NCBI RefSeq assembly: GCF_023065955.2
Contig: NW_026622985.1
Location: forward strand, 1,510,001 to 1,574,000
Direction: 5' to 3'
Origin: Ursus arctos
Taxonomy: Eukaryota; Chordata; Mammalia; Carnivora; Ursidae
DNA length: 64,000 bases
In this document: in pieces, positions 42,791 through 54,467 of the stretch
How the letters are laid out: every line of letters starts with the position of its first letter
How positions within the stretch are numbered: position 1 is the first letter of the stretch
Notes under the pieces: generated by a model
What the model was told of the DNA's origin: nothing
The model's database searches: none
What the model saw: the letters and a program-made list of their open reading frames with translations, nothing else
Translations under genes and position numbers: made by a program

Positions 42791-44785
42791 CATTAAACTG
42801 TGGCTGGCTAATTTATTAGCTTGCAAGTAGGGTAAATTCTCAGGCCTTTTTGTAATTCTTGAAAGAGATATCCTTGGCTTCATCTAGTGTCACTACTATG
42901 TTAGCAAAAACAATCCAAAAGTGAGATTCTGAGGTTAGCAGCATCCCAGACAAGTTCCCAAATATAGTAGGTACGAATTATATAAGTTAGACAGTAAAAA
43001 AATGGTTCCATTTATTCCTCCTTTGGCCCAGCAGTGCAGGCTTAACACCATCACCTCCCATGTAGTCCAGAAGCCCCATCTTCTGTTTGGGGCTAAGAGT
43101 CGATACTCTTGGCCTGTGCTTGTCTACAGGAGAGGAGGTTGTGCTGTCTTCCAAGCACTGACCAGTGTAACTCCAAACGAGATGCTCAGTGGGTGGTGAA
43201 TGGGTTGCTGATAGTCCTCTGAGATGGTGAGAAGAAAGATAACGCAGCACTGGTTTTCTCCTATGCACTTCCAATAAATGTTCTTGACCAGTTTCCACAC
43301 TGAATAATAAAGTGTCTCCATTTCTTCCTTCCCATAACCCTCATAGTCTCTGCCCCCACCCCCACTTGTTTTAAATCTCTCCCCTCAAACTTTGATCTCA
43401 TCTCTGTCACAAGGAAACTTTACTCTCCTAGGATGCATCTCAGTCAGCCTTTTGTTTCTGTTTTCACTCAGTAGACCCTTCTTGAGCACGTGGCAGTGAG
43501 TGACAAAGAGAGGAGACCCTTGCATACACTTGAAAGAATTCAATGTATTTGTGTAGAGAGGGAAGATGCACATAAATTTTCAGGCGTATTTTCTGGCCAC
43601 ATTTGTATTTCCAGTCCAGAATTTTCTTCTGACCTTTAAAGCAATTTATTCAACAATATGATGCACATCTCACTTGAATGCCCTACAGGAATCTACAGCT
43701 CAACATGTTGGACTTGCAACTCATTGTCTTCCCTCCAAACCTGCTCCTCTCTTTGTGTCTCTGTCCCAGTGATTGACATTTAGGCCTATTCAAGATAGAT
43801 TGTGTGTCAGCCCTTACTGAAAGAGGGTGATTAGAATGCTAATGTCAAGTTCTTTTTGAATCTTTTGAGTGAATAAGGGAACTAAACAACAAATGTGGTA
43901 CTTGGCCCTAGAACTTTGTTTTTAATGACTGAAAATGAAAGACACCCACAGTGAATATTTTTCCACTTGGGAGGATTTATTCATATTTTACTTCTCTCTA
44001 GTTGCAACTAATGCTATTAATGGTTCTTATTGTAACTCTGCTCAGTGACTATAACCAGGATTATAGTATGAGACTATTTTCATTTTTAGAGGTTAAAACA
44101 AAAGATTCACCATTAGAAACATCGTGTTCATCACCATTTATCTTTATTTGTAACTCATGCTGTTGACATGTAATACATGCTGTAACATGTATTTGAAGGT
44201 TTCGGGCAAAGAATAGACCCCATTAAAAATTCATGATAAAAAAGACATAATAAGGAAATATCTGCACTGATTTCAGTTCTTGCTGTTAATTCTCAATTTT
44301 TAATGTGATCAATATAGTATAAGCCAGGAGGCTTGTTTGAACTTTGTCTTTACTAACACTGGCTGATGGACATTGTCTTTGTTTCTGGTAAAATAACCGT
44401 CCTGTAAACAAGATATTGTGAATATAGAAAATGTCATACTAAAGATGTGCTGGCCTCAACATAAAGGCAATAAAACAGAAGTTTGGAGACACACTGAGTC
44501 ACACACTTATCTGATTTTGTACCAGGGAGACAAATCTTATCACAATAAAAAGAGCAAAAGGAATTGAATAAAAGCCAAGTAAATTCTAAATGGTGATTTC
44601 CTTCTTTCCTTAATGCTAAAAAAGTGACTCCTAAAATTTTGCTAAAATATCATTTGATAAAAGTTGATACCTCTACCTAAACAGGTATTTTTTGTTCCCT
44701 GAGACTTTCTGTTTCTTTAAGTCTTTAAGATGAGAAATTTATAGCAATGGGGTTGGAATAAAAACACAAAAGCTATCCCTCCAAT
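42791..44785. other. Mostly unassigned; L2 trace
   Basis: I see no confident gene. About 43640-43790 (ACATGTTGGACTTGCAACTC, CCCTCCAAACCTGCTCCTCT) resembles a plus-strand L2 ORF2 piece. Overlapping opposite frames at 42987-43321 have no domain. The stretch at 43800-44780 is AT-rich and featureless. Confidence 0.35.
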
Positions 44786-45085
44786 GTCACTCTCAACACC
44801 ACAGCACTGTTACATTGTTCTTTTATCTGGTGTCTCATTCCCCAGTTATAAATCTCTTCAATTATCTCTCTGTCTAATCAATGAAGTGAGCTTTCTAAAT
44901 GCAGAATTTACTATGTCATTCCTCTCCTACAAACTACAGTGACTCTTCATCAGTTGTAACAACTCCTTTGTATGTCATTCAAAATCATGCACTACTTAGA
45001 CCCAACCTACATTCATCCTCATCTCCTGATACTACATTCACGCCCATACGCCTGCTGCATGAGCAGTTACCTGTTCTGTGTCCCA
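44786..45085 (+). mobile_element. Diverged LINE L2 fragment, plus strand
   Basis: CTATGTCATTCCTCTCCTAC, CATTCAAAATCATGCACTAC and a CTCATCTCCTGATACTACAT order fit L2 ORF2 3' sequence, with low certainty. Confidence 0.4.
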
Positions 45086-45995
45086 GGTGTCCTTCAGATC
45101 ATTGTCTTCACACTGTCTGTGTCTGGGTCGTCTGACCACCCGGCAGTGCAGTGCACCTTGGGTTGCATCCCAGGCAGGCCAGCTGAGTTTTAAAGCTCCA
45201 AACTTCAGGGATCTGGCATGGCAGGGACTGGTGCTCATCCTCTGGGGAAGGGTTGCACTGCATTGGGACTGATGCAGATTTGACCCACAAGGACAGTTGC
45301 ACCAAAGTACAGGAGTGTTGGGTTTGGAGCAAAGCACAGGAAAGAGCCAACGTTCAGGTTAGCCAACCTCAGCAGGTGTCTCTGCACCTGTGCTGGGTGG
45401 TGGGGGAGGGAGATAACATCTACCAGTTCTTTTGTCCCTGGAGAGATGCCTCTCTCCCAGATGCGCTCTAAAAAGGAGAAACTGTCTCTCCCAGTCTGTC
45501 AGGGGATCCTCAGATCACACCATCTACCCCTTCCCCTGCTCCCAGGACTATCTGTCCTCCTTCTCCACAGGAGCACTGTAGTGCCCTCAGGGTTCCACAC
45601 CAGCCATACTATGGACCTCTAAAATTCTAGTCTTTGAGCCCCACTGGTTATAAAAACTCAGGAAAATCGACCTCTTTCATTTTCCCAATGGCTTTGAGGA
45701 ATTGTTTCCCTTGTGCAACCCCCTATGTGCTCCTCCTTCTCTCTTGCCTCTCTCTGTGACCAGGGCTCCCTCCACTCCACAGCACCCATGATCCATTTTT
45801 CCCCCAAACCACATCTCTGCCACACTTCCTACTTTCATAATGAGGCCTCTTCTGTCCTGCTAGTTGTCCAATTTGTTCTGTCAGTCTGTGACTGCTTTCT
45901 TGGGTGTTCAGAATGATTTGATATTTTTCTAGATGTGTCCAAGGGAGGGGGCAATTCTAGGGCCCTCCTACTACTCTACCATCTCAGCTCCACCC
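45086..45995 (-). mobile_element. Orphan L1 5'UTR, minus strand
   Basis: Reading the minus strand from 45995, the sequence lines up with the 5'UTR of the L1 at 52215 on the plus strand (GGAGCTGAGATGGTAGAGTA against GACATGAAGATGGCAGTGGA; then AAATCATTCTGAACACCC against AAATCATCCTAAATAACC). No ORF1 or ORF2 follows to the left; L2-like DNA does. It is therefore an isolated L1 promoter region. The frames at 44972-45471 are shadows. Confidence 0.8.
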
Positions 45996-46266
45996 TTCAT
46001 CAATGTTTTATGATTTTTGGCATACAGGTCTTTAGCCTCTCTAGTTAAATTTATTCCTAAGTGTTTATTCTTTTTGACACTATTATAAATAGGATTATTT
46101 TCTTAATTTCTTTTTGGGTAGTTTATTGTTAGTCTATAGAAACACAACTTATTTTTCAGGTTGATTTTATGAAATCAAAATTTCACAATTTCACAGTTCC
46201 ATTGTGAAACTTTGCTAAATTTGTTTATTAATTCTAACAGTGTTTTGGTGGAATCTTTAGGTTTTC

Positions 46267-46466
46267 TTTTTTTTTCTTTTTAAAGATTTTATTTATGTAT
46301 TTGACAGAGAGAGGAAGCACAAACAGGGGGAGCAGCAGGCAGAGGGAGAGGGAGAAGCAAGCTCCCCACCGAGCAGAGAGTCTGACATGGGGTTGGATCC
46401 CAGGACCCTGGGATCATGACCTGAGCCAAAGGCAGATGCTTAGGCGACTGAACCACTCAGGCGCCC
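46267..46466 (-). mobile_element. CAN SINE, minus strand, in L1
   Basis: The inverted tail, a GACAGAGAGAGGAAGCAC body and an inverted head ending CACTCAGGCGCCCC are visible. L1 text breaks at about 46266 and resumes at 46467 with a weak repeat of TAGRTTTTC. Confidence 0.93.
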
Positions 46467-48529
46467 CATAGAGTTTTCAATATAGAATATGTCATCTGAA
46501 AATGGAGACAATTTTGCTTCTTTCTTTCCAATTTGGTTTGTTTATCTATTTCATTTTTATTTATTTATTTATGACTAATTGCTCTGGCTGGTATGTCCAA
46601 CACTATGGTGAACAAAAGTGGTAAGATGGGCATTCTTGTCTTGTTCCTAGTATTAAGGAAAAGTTCTCAGTTTTTCACTGCTGAATATATTATCAGCTGT
46701 GGACTTGTTATACTCAGGCTTTGTTATGTTGAATTACATTCCTTTATACCTTATTTGTTGAGAGTTTTCATCATGAAGTGATGTTAAATTTTGTCAATGC
46801 TTTTTCTGCATCTATTGAGAGGATCATATGATTTTTATTTTTCACTTTGTTAATGTGATGAATCACATTATTTGATTTGTGTATATTGAACCATTATGTC
46901 TCAGAGAAAAAGTTCATTTGATCATGGTATATGATCCTTTTCATGATTTGTTGAATTTGGTTAGCTAGTATTTTCCAAGAATTTTTTGCATCTAAGTGTC
47001 TCAGGGATACTGACCTGTAATTTTCTTTTTGTCTAGTACCATTATCTGGCCTCGGTATCAGGGTAATGCTAACCTTGTAATGTGAGTTTAGAAGTGTTCC
47101 CTCCTATTCTATTTTTTGGGGGGATAGTTTAAGGGAATTTTTAAATGTCCGATAGAACTCACCAGTGATCTCATCATGTCCTTGGTTTTTCTTTTTGGGG
47201 AGATTTTTCAATCTCCTAATTTAATCACCTTCCTTGTTATTGGTCTGTTCAGATTTTCTACTTCTCCATTATTCAGTTTCAGTAGGGGGTATGTTTTTAG
47301 GAATTTATCCATTTCTTCTAGGTTATTCATTTTGTAGCTGTATAAATTGCTCACAGTAGTCTTTTCTGATTATTTTTATTTCTGTGGGCATCAGTTGTAC
47401 TGTCTCCTCTTTCAATCCAGATTTTATTTGAGTCCTGTCTTGTTTTTTTAGTTAGTCTTACTAAAGGTCTACCAATTTGTTCATCTTAATAAATCAACTC
47501 TTAATTTCTTCGATCTTTTCTTTGTCTTTTTAGTTTCTATATCATCCACCTCTTCTCTGATCTTTGTTATTTCCTTTCTTATACTAACTTCAGCCCTAGT
47601 TTGTTCCTTCTCTGGCTTAATGGGTTGTAAAATTAGGTTGCTTATTTGAGATCTTTCCCCCCCAATGTATGCATTTATCAGTCTAAACTTTTTTCTTACA
47701 ACATTCTTTCCTACTGCCTCCCATAAGTTTTGATATGTTCTGTTCTCATTATTTTTGTTTCAAGATTTTTTAAATTTCCTTTTTTATGTCTTTGACCATC
47801 AGTTGTTCAAGAGTGTGTTGTTTAGTTACCACGTATTTGTGAATTTTCAGTTTTTCTTCTGTTATTGATTTCTAGTTTCATACCATTGTGGCTGGAAAAA
47901 ATACTCCCTATGATTTCAACCTTTTTACATTTGTTAAGATTTGTATTGTAGTTTGACATATAATCCATCCTGTAGAATTTTCTGAGCATGCCTTAGAAAG
48001 ATGTGTATATTGTTGCTATTGGATGGAGTGTTCTGTACATGTTTATTATTTTATTTGGTCTAATATGTATAGTTCAAGTCCAAAATGTTCTTATTGATAT
48101 TCTGTCTGGGTTGTATATTGATTGTCGAACATGGAGTATTGAAGTACCGTACTGTTATTGTATTGCTTTCTATTTCTCCCTTCAGATCTATAGTTTTTGC
48201 TGTTTATATTTAGGTGCTGTAATGTTTAGTGCATAAATATTTACAATTGCTATGCTTTCTTGAAAATATTGACCCCTTTATCATTAAATAATGGCCTTCT
48301 TTGTCTTTTGTGACAGATTTTGACTTAAAATCTATTTTGTCTGCTATAAGTATAGCTTATATATAGCTTCTCTCTTTGTTTTCCGTTTGCATGGATATCT
48401 TTTTCCATACCTTCACTTTCAGTTCACGTGTGCTCTTAAAGCTGGAGCGAGCCTTGGATGGGCTGTGTATAGTTGAATCTTCTTGTTGTTGTTCTAATCC
48501 AATCAGCCATTCTATGTCTGTGTGTGTGT

Positions 48530-49048
48530 GTTGGGGGACATTTAGCTAGTGTGTTGAAATAAGAATATGCAAATTATGAAGTGCTCTGTGGGGAAGCACA
48601 AACACCCATAAGGGGTTGGCAGGTAACTCCTTCTACAGCTAAGATCCCACTTTGGGGAAGCGAAAACCTTGAATTATTTTGATTAAAGGCACAGTTTTAA
48701 TATAGTCACACAGAGGGAGTATAGTCACAAGATTTCTTATTACTTAATGATCCCAGAATGGGAGGTGGGTGAAGTGTGCAATGAATGGGAGGAAGGACAG
48801 TCCTCCATCCCAGATCGTGAGTAAGCAAGACAGAAAGCAGGGCAGCAAGCAGCTATGAGGGTGGTGGTCACTGACTGTTCACAGGTTTAATTCTAAGTGT
48901 TTATTTTAAAAAGTTCCTCAAGAAAACAAAGTGGGAACTTGGGGCGGGAATCCTAAGCAGGTCCTAATTTAAATGTCCAGCTTCTGGGTGTCAGTAGGGT
49001 TGTCAAACTGTAAAATACCTAAGCAGCAACTCAAAATAGCTGTTATCA
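48530..49048 (-). mobile_element. LTR-like insertion in L1
   Basis: L1 text stops after ATTCTATGTCTG and resumes at TTTTGATAGGAGAATTTAAT. The 519-bp block between has TG at its minus-strand start (TGATAACAGC) and CA at its end, and contains an AATAAA in the minus direction near 48900. I cannot name the family or find a clear target duplication. Confidence 0.5.
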
Positions 49049-50545
49049 CGTTTTGATAGGAGAATTTAATCATTTACATTTAAAGTAATTATTGGACTTA
49101 CTCTAGCCATTTTGTACGTTGTTTTATGATTGTATTATATCTTTTATTTTTCTTTCTTCCACTCTTTCTGTCTTCGTTTTTGATATGATGATTTTCTGTA
49201 GTGGTATGCTTTTGTTTTTTTCTCTTTAACTTGTGTTTATCGACTATAGATTTTACTTTGTGATTACCATGAAAATTACATATAACACTTTATATTTATA
49301 CCATTCTTCATGTATTGTTCTTCTGATTTTGTTTTGTTTTTTCAGTTCACTGAGTTCCCTTAAAAAATTATTTGGAATTATTTGTCAAGCCATTCATAGA
49401 TATTTATTTCTTTCAGATTGGTTATTGGAATATTATTGTGCTCTTTGATTTTTCATCTTCCTTGAAATCTTGTCTTTATATCTTCACATTTGAAGAGGAT
49501 GTTACTTCTTCCAGTTTTTACTGACTAGTTTCAGGAGAGAAACACCTTCACTAGTAAACCTGGCTAAGGAGTCTGAGAGTTTCCTAGACCTTTTCTATGG
49601 ATGCACCCAGTCCATATGTCCTGTTACTTCTGGTAAATTCTTAAAATTGTACACTTTCTCTTGATTCCTCAAAGTCAGGACAGGTGCTGGAACCTTCCAT
49701 TTGTTTTCCTGAGGATGGTGCCTTGAAATGTTCAAATCTGCATGCTTGCTTCTAATCTTGCAGAGTTGCAATTATTCACTGCACAAGTGCACTCAGCAAG
49801 GAAACCTGTGGGAGGGAGGTTAGTAAGGCATATGGAGTGTTTAGGGCGTCATTGTATCAACTGATCAACTGGGGGGGGGGCTCCAGATCACGTATCTTAA
49901 GTGGTTCGTAAGTGGGCTTCCCAGTGGACTCTACAGAGTGGTTAATAGGATCTAGGACTCTTTCTTTCTCCCAGCCTCTCTCAACTTCTTAGCTGTACTG
50001 ATCATCTCAGTAATCTCGGTGAGGCAGTAAACCAGCAAGTATCTTGGACAGCAACCCACATGACGAGGGGAGCTCTTGGCTCATTCAGTATGCTCTCATT
50101 TTTCTCTCCAGGAGACATTGCAGGACAAGGAGGTTTCTCTTAGCACTGAACTATACCACCTTTAGAGAGGGATTACATGGATAAAGTATTCTCAGACTTT
50201 TTTTTTCTTTAGTGGTGTGTTGGAATTTCTCCACTGACTCCTAGACTCCCAAAAAAGTACTCTTATGTGTGTGTAGTTGTCAAAACTGATGCTCCTTTGG
50301 GACAATGATGGTAAAGAACTATTTTTGCCATCCTGCTAACTTCACTCACCACAGTTAGAGTTTAAAAGTACATCTTTAATTTATCATAGTCTGCTTTGAA
50401 ATTATATTGTATAACTTCATATATAGTGTAAAAAACTTACATACATAACTTTTTATTTTCTCTCTTACATTCTTTGTATTATATTTGCCAAACATTTTAT
50501 TCTACATATGTACTAAACCCCACAAATGCATTATTCATCCTCCTC

Positions 50546-50581
50546 CTATTATTATTATTATTATTACTACTACTATTACTT
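50546..50581. repeat. (ATT)n/(ACT)n microsatellite
   Basis: CCTATTATTATTATTATTAT, then ACTACTACTATTACT. Confidence 0.93.
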
Positions 50582-50786
50582 AAGGCAGTCAACTTTCTTT
50601 TATAGTGATTCAGAATAAGGAAAAATATACTTTATATATATCATTGTTTCCATCACTTACAGCACTTTTCATTTATTTCCATACTTTCATGTTTTGATTT
50701 GGTATCCTTATTCTGCCTAAAGAAATTTGGTAACGTTTCTGTAGTGTATGTTGTTTTTCTGACTAACTTATTTGGCATTAATTTTT

Positions 50787-50974
50787 TTTAAAGATTTTAT
50801 TTATTTATTTGACAGAGAGACAGCCAGAGAGATAGGGAACACAAGCAGGGGGAGTGGGAGAGGAAGAAGCAGGCTCCCAGCAGAGGAGCCCGATGTGGGG
50901 CTCGATCTCAGAACGCTGGGATCATGCCCCGAGCCGAAGGCAGACGCCCAATGACTGAGCCACTCAGGCGCCCC
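50787..50974 (-). mobile_element. CAN SINE, minus strand, exact 18-bp duplication
   Basis: The inverted tail, a GACAGCCAGAGAGATAGGGA body and a head ending CCACTCAGGCGCCCC are visible. TATTTGGCATTAATTTTT is exact at 50769-50786 and 50975-50992, which supports a relatively recent insertion. The frame at 50772-50954 is this SINE. Confidence 0.97.
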
Positions 50975-51069
50975 TATTTGGCATTAATTTTTAAAATAAT
51001 TTTTGACATATATTTTCACTGTATATAGAATTCTGATTTGATAGATTAAAAAATACTACTTCAAATATG

Positions 51070-51475
51070 TTAATCTTAGTTTGGGGAGAGATGGACAGGC
51101 AGAGCACAAAAGATTTTTAGGCAATGAAAGTTCTCTGTATGATATTATAGTGATGGATATATGTTATAATACATTTGTCTAAACACATTGAATGTACAAC
51201 ACCAAAAGTAAACCTTTAAATAAATCATGGACTTTGGATGATTATAATGTGTCAGTATAGGTCCACCCTTGGTAATAAATAAATAAATAAATAAACATTT
51301 TTTTTAAATGCACCATTCTGGTGAGTGATGTCAATGATGGGGTAGGCTATGCATATGTGGGAGCTGGGTGTATATGAGAAATCACTAAACCTTCCTCCCA
51401 ATTTTATACTAAGCCTCATGCACCTTTAAAAATCAACTTTTAAAAAGATAGCACATCATTTGTAGGAAGTTGTGC
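51070..51475 (+). mobile_element. Old L1 3' end, plus strand
   Basis: CACCATTCTGGTGAGTGATG, GGTAGGCTATGCATATGTGG and TCCCAATTTTATACTAAGCC are L1M 3'UTR landmarks, opposite to the host L1. Confidence 0.65.
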
Positions 51476-51902
51476 ATGCTTTTTAAAATAAAACTCTCTT
51501 CCAAAGAAATTGTCAGTGCATTGTCTTCTGGGTTGCATATTTTAGGAAATGTCTGTTGTCATCCTTGTATTTGATTTTCTGTGTGTAATGTTCTTTTTTT
51601 CTCTGATGTTTTCAAGATTTGCATGTTTTATTCTTTAATTAATTTTAGAAAATTCTTGACCATTATTTCCTAAAATATCTCTTTTGGCATGTTTTCTCTT
51701 TCTTGTCTTTTGAAGACATAAATTTATTGTATATTAGGTAATTTGTTATTGTCCCACAGCCCTTGGATACTTTGTTCTATTTTTACACTCATTTTTCTTT
51801 TTGTGTTTCAGTTTGGATAATTCCTATTGACTTAGTTTGCTCACTGAGTCTTACACCAGATGCATCTTATCTTCTGATAAATCCATTAATAGGATTCTTC
51901 AT

Positions 51903-51928
51903 TGTGTGTGTGTGTGTGTGTGTGTGTG
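51903..51928. repeat. (TG)n microsatellite
   Basis: About thirteen uninterrupted TG units. Confidence 0.95.
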
Positions 51929-52861
51929 CTCACATTTTTTATTTCTACCTTTCACATTTGAATCTTCTATAATTTCTATTTACCTGCTAAAATTCCTCCT
52001 ATTTTCTTTTTGTTGTTTATCTTTTCTGTTATATTCTTTAGCACATATATCAGAGTTTTTTGAAAGTTCACCTGGAACTTACAACATCTGGGTCATTTGT
52101 GGTTCTGATTCTGTTCTTTCTTCTATTAAGAACGAATTGTTTTTATTTGCATTTGATGTGCCTCACACTTTTTGAGTGGATGATTAACATTGTATGTAGA
52201 ATGATAAACATAAAAGTAAATAGTATTGAGAGACATGAAGATGGCAGTGGAATATGAGGACCCTGGCCTCATCTTGTCCCATGAACGCTACTGGATAACA
52301 ATCAAATCATCCTAAATAACCCAGAAATTGATCTGAAGACTGACAGAGCAAACTCCACAACCAAAGGAAGAGAAGAGGCCACATAAAAGAAGGTAGGAAG
52401 TGCAAGAGATGTGATTTAGGGAAGAAATGGATCACGAGTGCTATAGATGGGAAGGAGCCATGGTAATAGAGAAGGGTGGAGGAGGAACAGACAACGAATG
52501 CACAAGGAGAATGTGTCCCCAAAGTCATTGGCTTGGAAAACAAGAGGTGCAGAATTCCTGAATTCTTGCAACCAGTGAGGCTTAAAACATGGAGTTTTAA
52601 AGGTCAGCAAGCTTGGCGAGGATACAGCCCTGAGGGTACTGCCCTGCTCCTTGAGAGAAGGCAGGCACACAACCCGAGGGCAGACAGCATGAAAATAGTG
52701 ATCTGAAAAATGCCTGGGGCACACAAAGGGGAAATTATTCATTCTTCTCTGAGTGCTTCCCTGAGAGGCAACATTCCTAGAGATATATCTCTGGGAACAA
52801 AGGAGCTGGATGATGACATTTCCCTCCCCAGTCCCTCAGCATAAGCTCAGAACCACCTGGG

Positions 52862-52973
52862 GGACATTGCTGGCTCAGTCACTGAAGCATGCAACTCTTG
52901 ATCTTGAGGTTGTGAGTTCAAGACCTACACTGGGTGTAGAGAATACTTAAAAATAAAATCTTTTAAAAAAAGA
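52862..52973 (+). mobile_element. Old short CAN SINE in the L1 5'UTR
   Basis: GACATTGCTGGCTCAGTCAC, CTTGAGGTTGTGAGTTCAAG and GTGTAGAGAATACTTAAAAA match the older short form. The flanks AGAACCACCTGGGGG and AGAGCCACCTGTGGG form an imperfect duplication. Confidence 0.88.
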
Positions 52974-53494
52974 TAGAGCCACCTGTGGGATACAGCACAG
53001 CTCCCAGGCTGGCTACCTAACTTGCTTACACAAAGTCTCAAGTTCTTGCACTCTCATGGGACTGCTCCTCTCAGTCAAGCTTGTCTCAGTCTCAGCATGT
53101 CAGGACCCCCCCCCCCGCACCCCCCACAGAAAACCAGCACAAACCACTGCCCATACCATGTCCAGAGAGTTCTGCAGGGCCTCAGTTATCATGGAAGTGG
53201 TGTCAGGTCTCATTTCATAAGCAGACCAGAGCACACCTGGTTAAAATTCACCATATTCAGGCCAGGGACCAAATACTGCCCACAACAGGCAAGGAGAGAC
53301 TCCACAGATGATTACCCTGAAGGATAGAGCAGCCAAAACACAACAGCAGAGTGCATGCAGCACACACCAGGGATATTCCCTGAAACACCAGACCCTGGGC
53401 ACTACATGACTTCTTCTTATAATACCATTAGTTTCAGGAACAGGAGACATAACTGGCTTCTGTAACACACAGAAGAGGCAGAGACTTAGACAAA

Positions 53495-54384
53495 AATGCC
53501 AAGATGGAGGAATTTATCCCAAATGAATGAACAAATAAGGCCATAACCAGAGATCTAAGTGAAACAGATATAAGTAACATGTCTGATGGAGAATTTAAAG
53601 CAATAATCATAAGGATACCCACTGAGCTTCGGAGAAACATAGAAGACATTAGTGAGGACCTTACCACAGAGATAAAAGAGTTAAAAAAGAAACAATCAGA
53701 GATGAAGAGTGCAATAAAGGAGATTGGAAACAAGCTTGATGCAATGAACAACAGGCTGGGAGAAGCAGAGGAAAGAATTAGTGACCTAGAAGGCAAAGTA
53801 ATGTAAAGTAATGAAATTGAACAAAAGAGAAAAAGGATTACACAAAATGAGAAGACTCAGAGAACTCAGTGACTCCATTAAGTTTAATAACATTCTTATT
53901 ATAGGAGTCACAAAAGAAGAGAGAGTAAAGGGCGCAGAAAATTTATTTGAAGATATAATAGCTGAAAACTTTGCTAATTTGGAGAAGGAAAGAGACATCC
54001 AGATCCAGGAAGCACAGAGAACTCCCATCAAAATCAACAAAAGAAGGCCCACACCATGACATATTGTAATTAAATTTGCAAAATATACTGATAAAGAAAA
54101 AAAATCTCTAAAACTGCAAGACAAAAAAAAAAGTCCTTAATTTACAAGGAAGACCCATAAGGTTGACTGCATATTTCTCAATAGAAACTTGGCAAGCTGG
54201 AAGACAGTGGCATGATATATTCAAAGTGCTGAATGGGAAAAATCTGCAGCCAAGAATACTCTATCTACCAAAGCTATTTTTCAGGATAGAAGGAGAGAGA
54301 AAGAGTTTCCCAGATAAACAAAAACTAAAGGAGTTTGTGACCACTAAATCAATGCTGTAAGAAATATTAAACAGGACTCTTTGA
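53495..54384 (+). pseudogene. L1 ORF1 remnant (RNA-binding chaperone)
   Basis: ORF1p coats L1 RNA. The segment 53579-53806 encodes a heptad-rich coiled coil (IKELKKKQSEMKSAIKEIGN, then LDAMNNRLGEAEERISDLEG). The RRM-like core follows at 53811-54059 (NNILIIGVTKEERVKGAENL) and the C-terminal domain at 54163-54360 (WHDIFKVLNGKNLQPRILYL). A stop after KVM (53804-53806), a stop after RRPTP (54057-54059) and a frame change between the coil and core break the gene. A functional ORF1p would be around 300 residues or more. Confidence 0.88.
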
Positions 54385-54467
54385 GTGGAAAAGAGAGACC
54401 AAAAGTGACAAAGACAAGAAAGGATCAGAGAAAATCTCCAGAAGCAATGACAAAACAAGTAATAAAA

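Larger units (their letters stand above)
46000..50350 (-). mobile_element. Long old L1, minus strand
   Basis: Read right to left on the minus strand it carries 5'UTR-like sequence (49500-50350), the region around the ORF2 start (49080-49480) and ORF2 from endonuclease to the RT region (48530 down to 46000). Landmarks are GGTCTGTTCAGATTTTCTAC, TTTCTGCATCTATTGAGAGG and GCCATTCTATGTCTGTGTG. It lacks the 3' end of ORF2 and the 3'UTR; its left end abuts the orphan 5'UTR. A SINE (46267-46466) and an LTR-like block (48530-49048) are inserted. It has many stops. Confidence 0.85.
50351..52195 (-). mobile_element. Old L1 upstream region, minus strand
   Basis: AGTACATCTTTAATTTATCA, AATTGTCAGTGCATTGTCTT and GATAATTCCTATTGACTTAG match inverted old L1 sequence upstream of ORF2. 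It is broken by a SINE (50787-50974) and a plus-strand L1 3' end (51070-51475). The frames at 51763-52175 are shadows of this AT-rich DNA. Confidence 0.6.

Noticed and set aside
43002..43321. Opposing frames as a gene
   Set aside because: Frames on both strands lack domains, start context and splice signals.
53434..54124. Minus-strand frames of 112-120 codons
   Set aside because: They are antisense shadows of the L1 ORF1 coiled coil and core.
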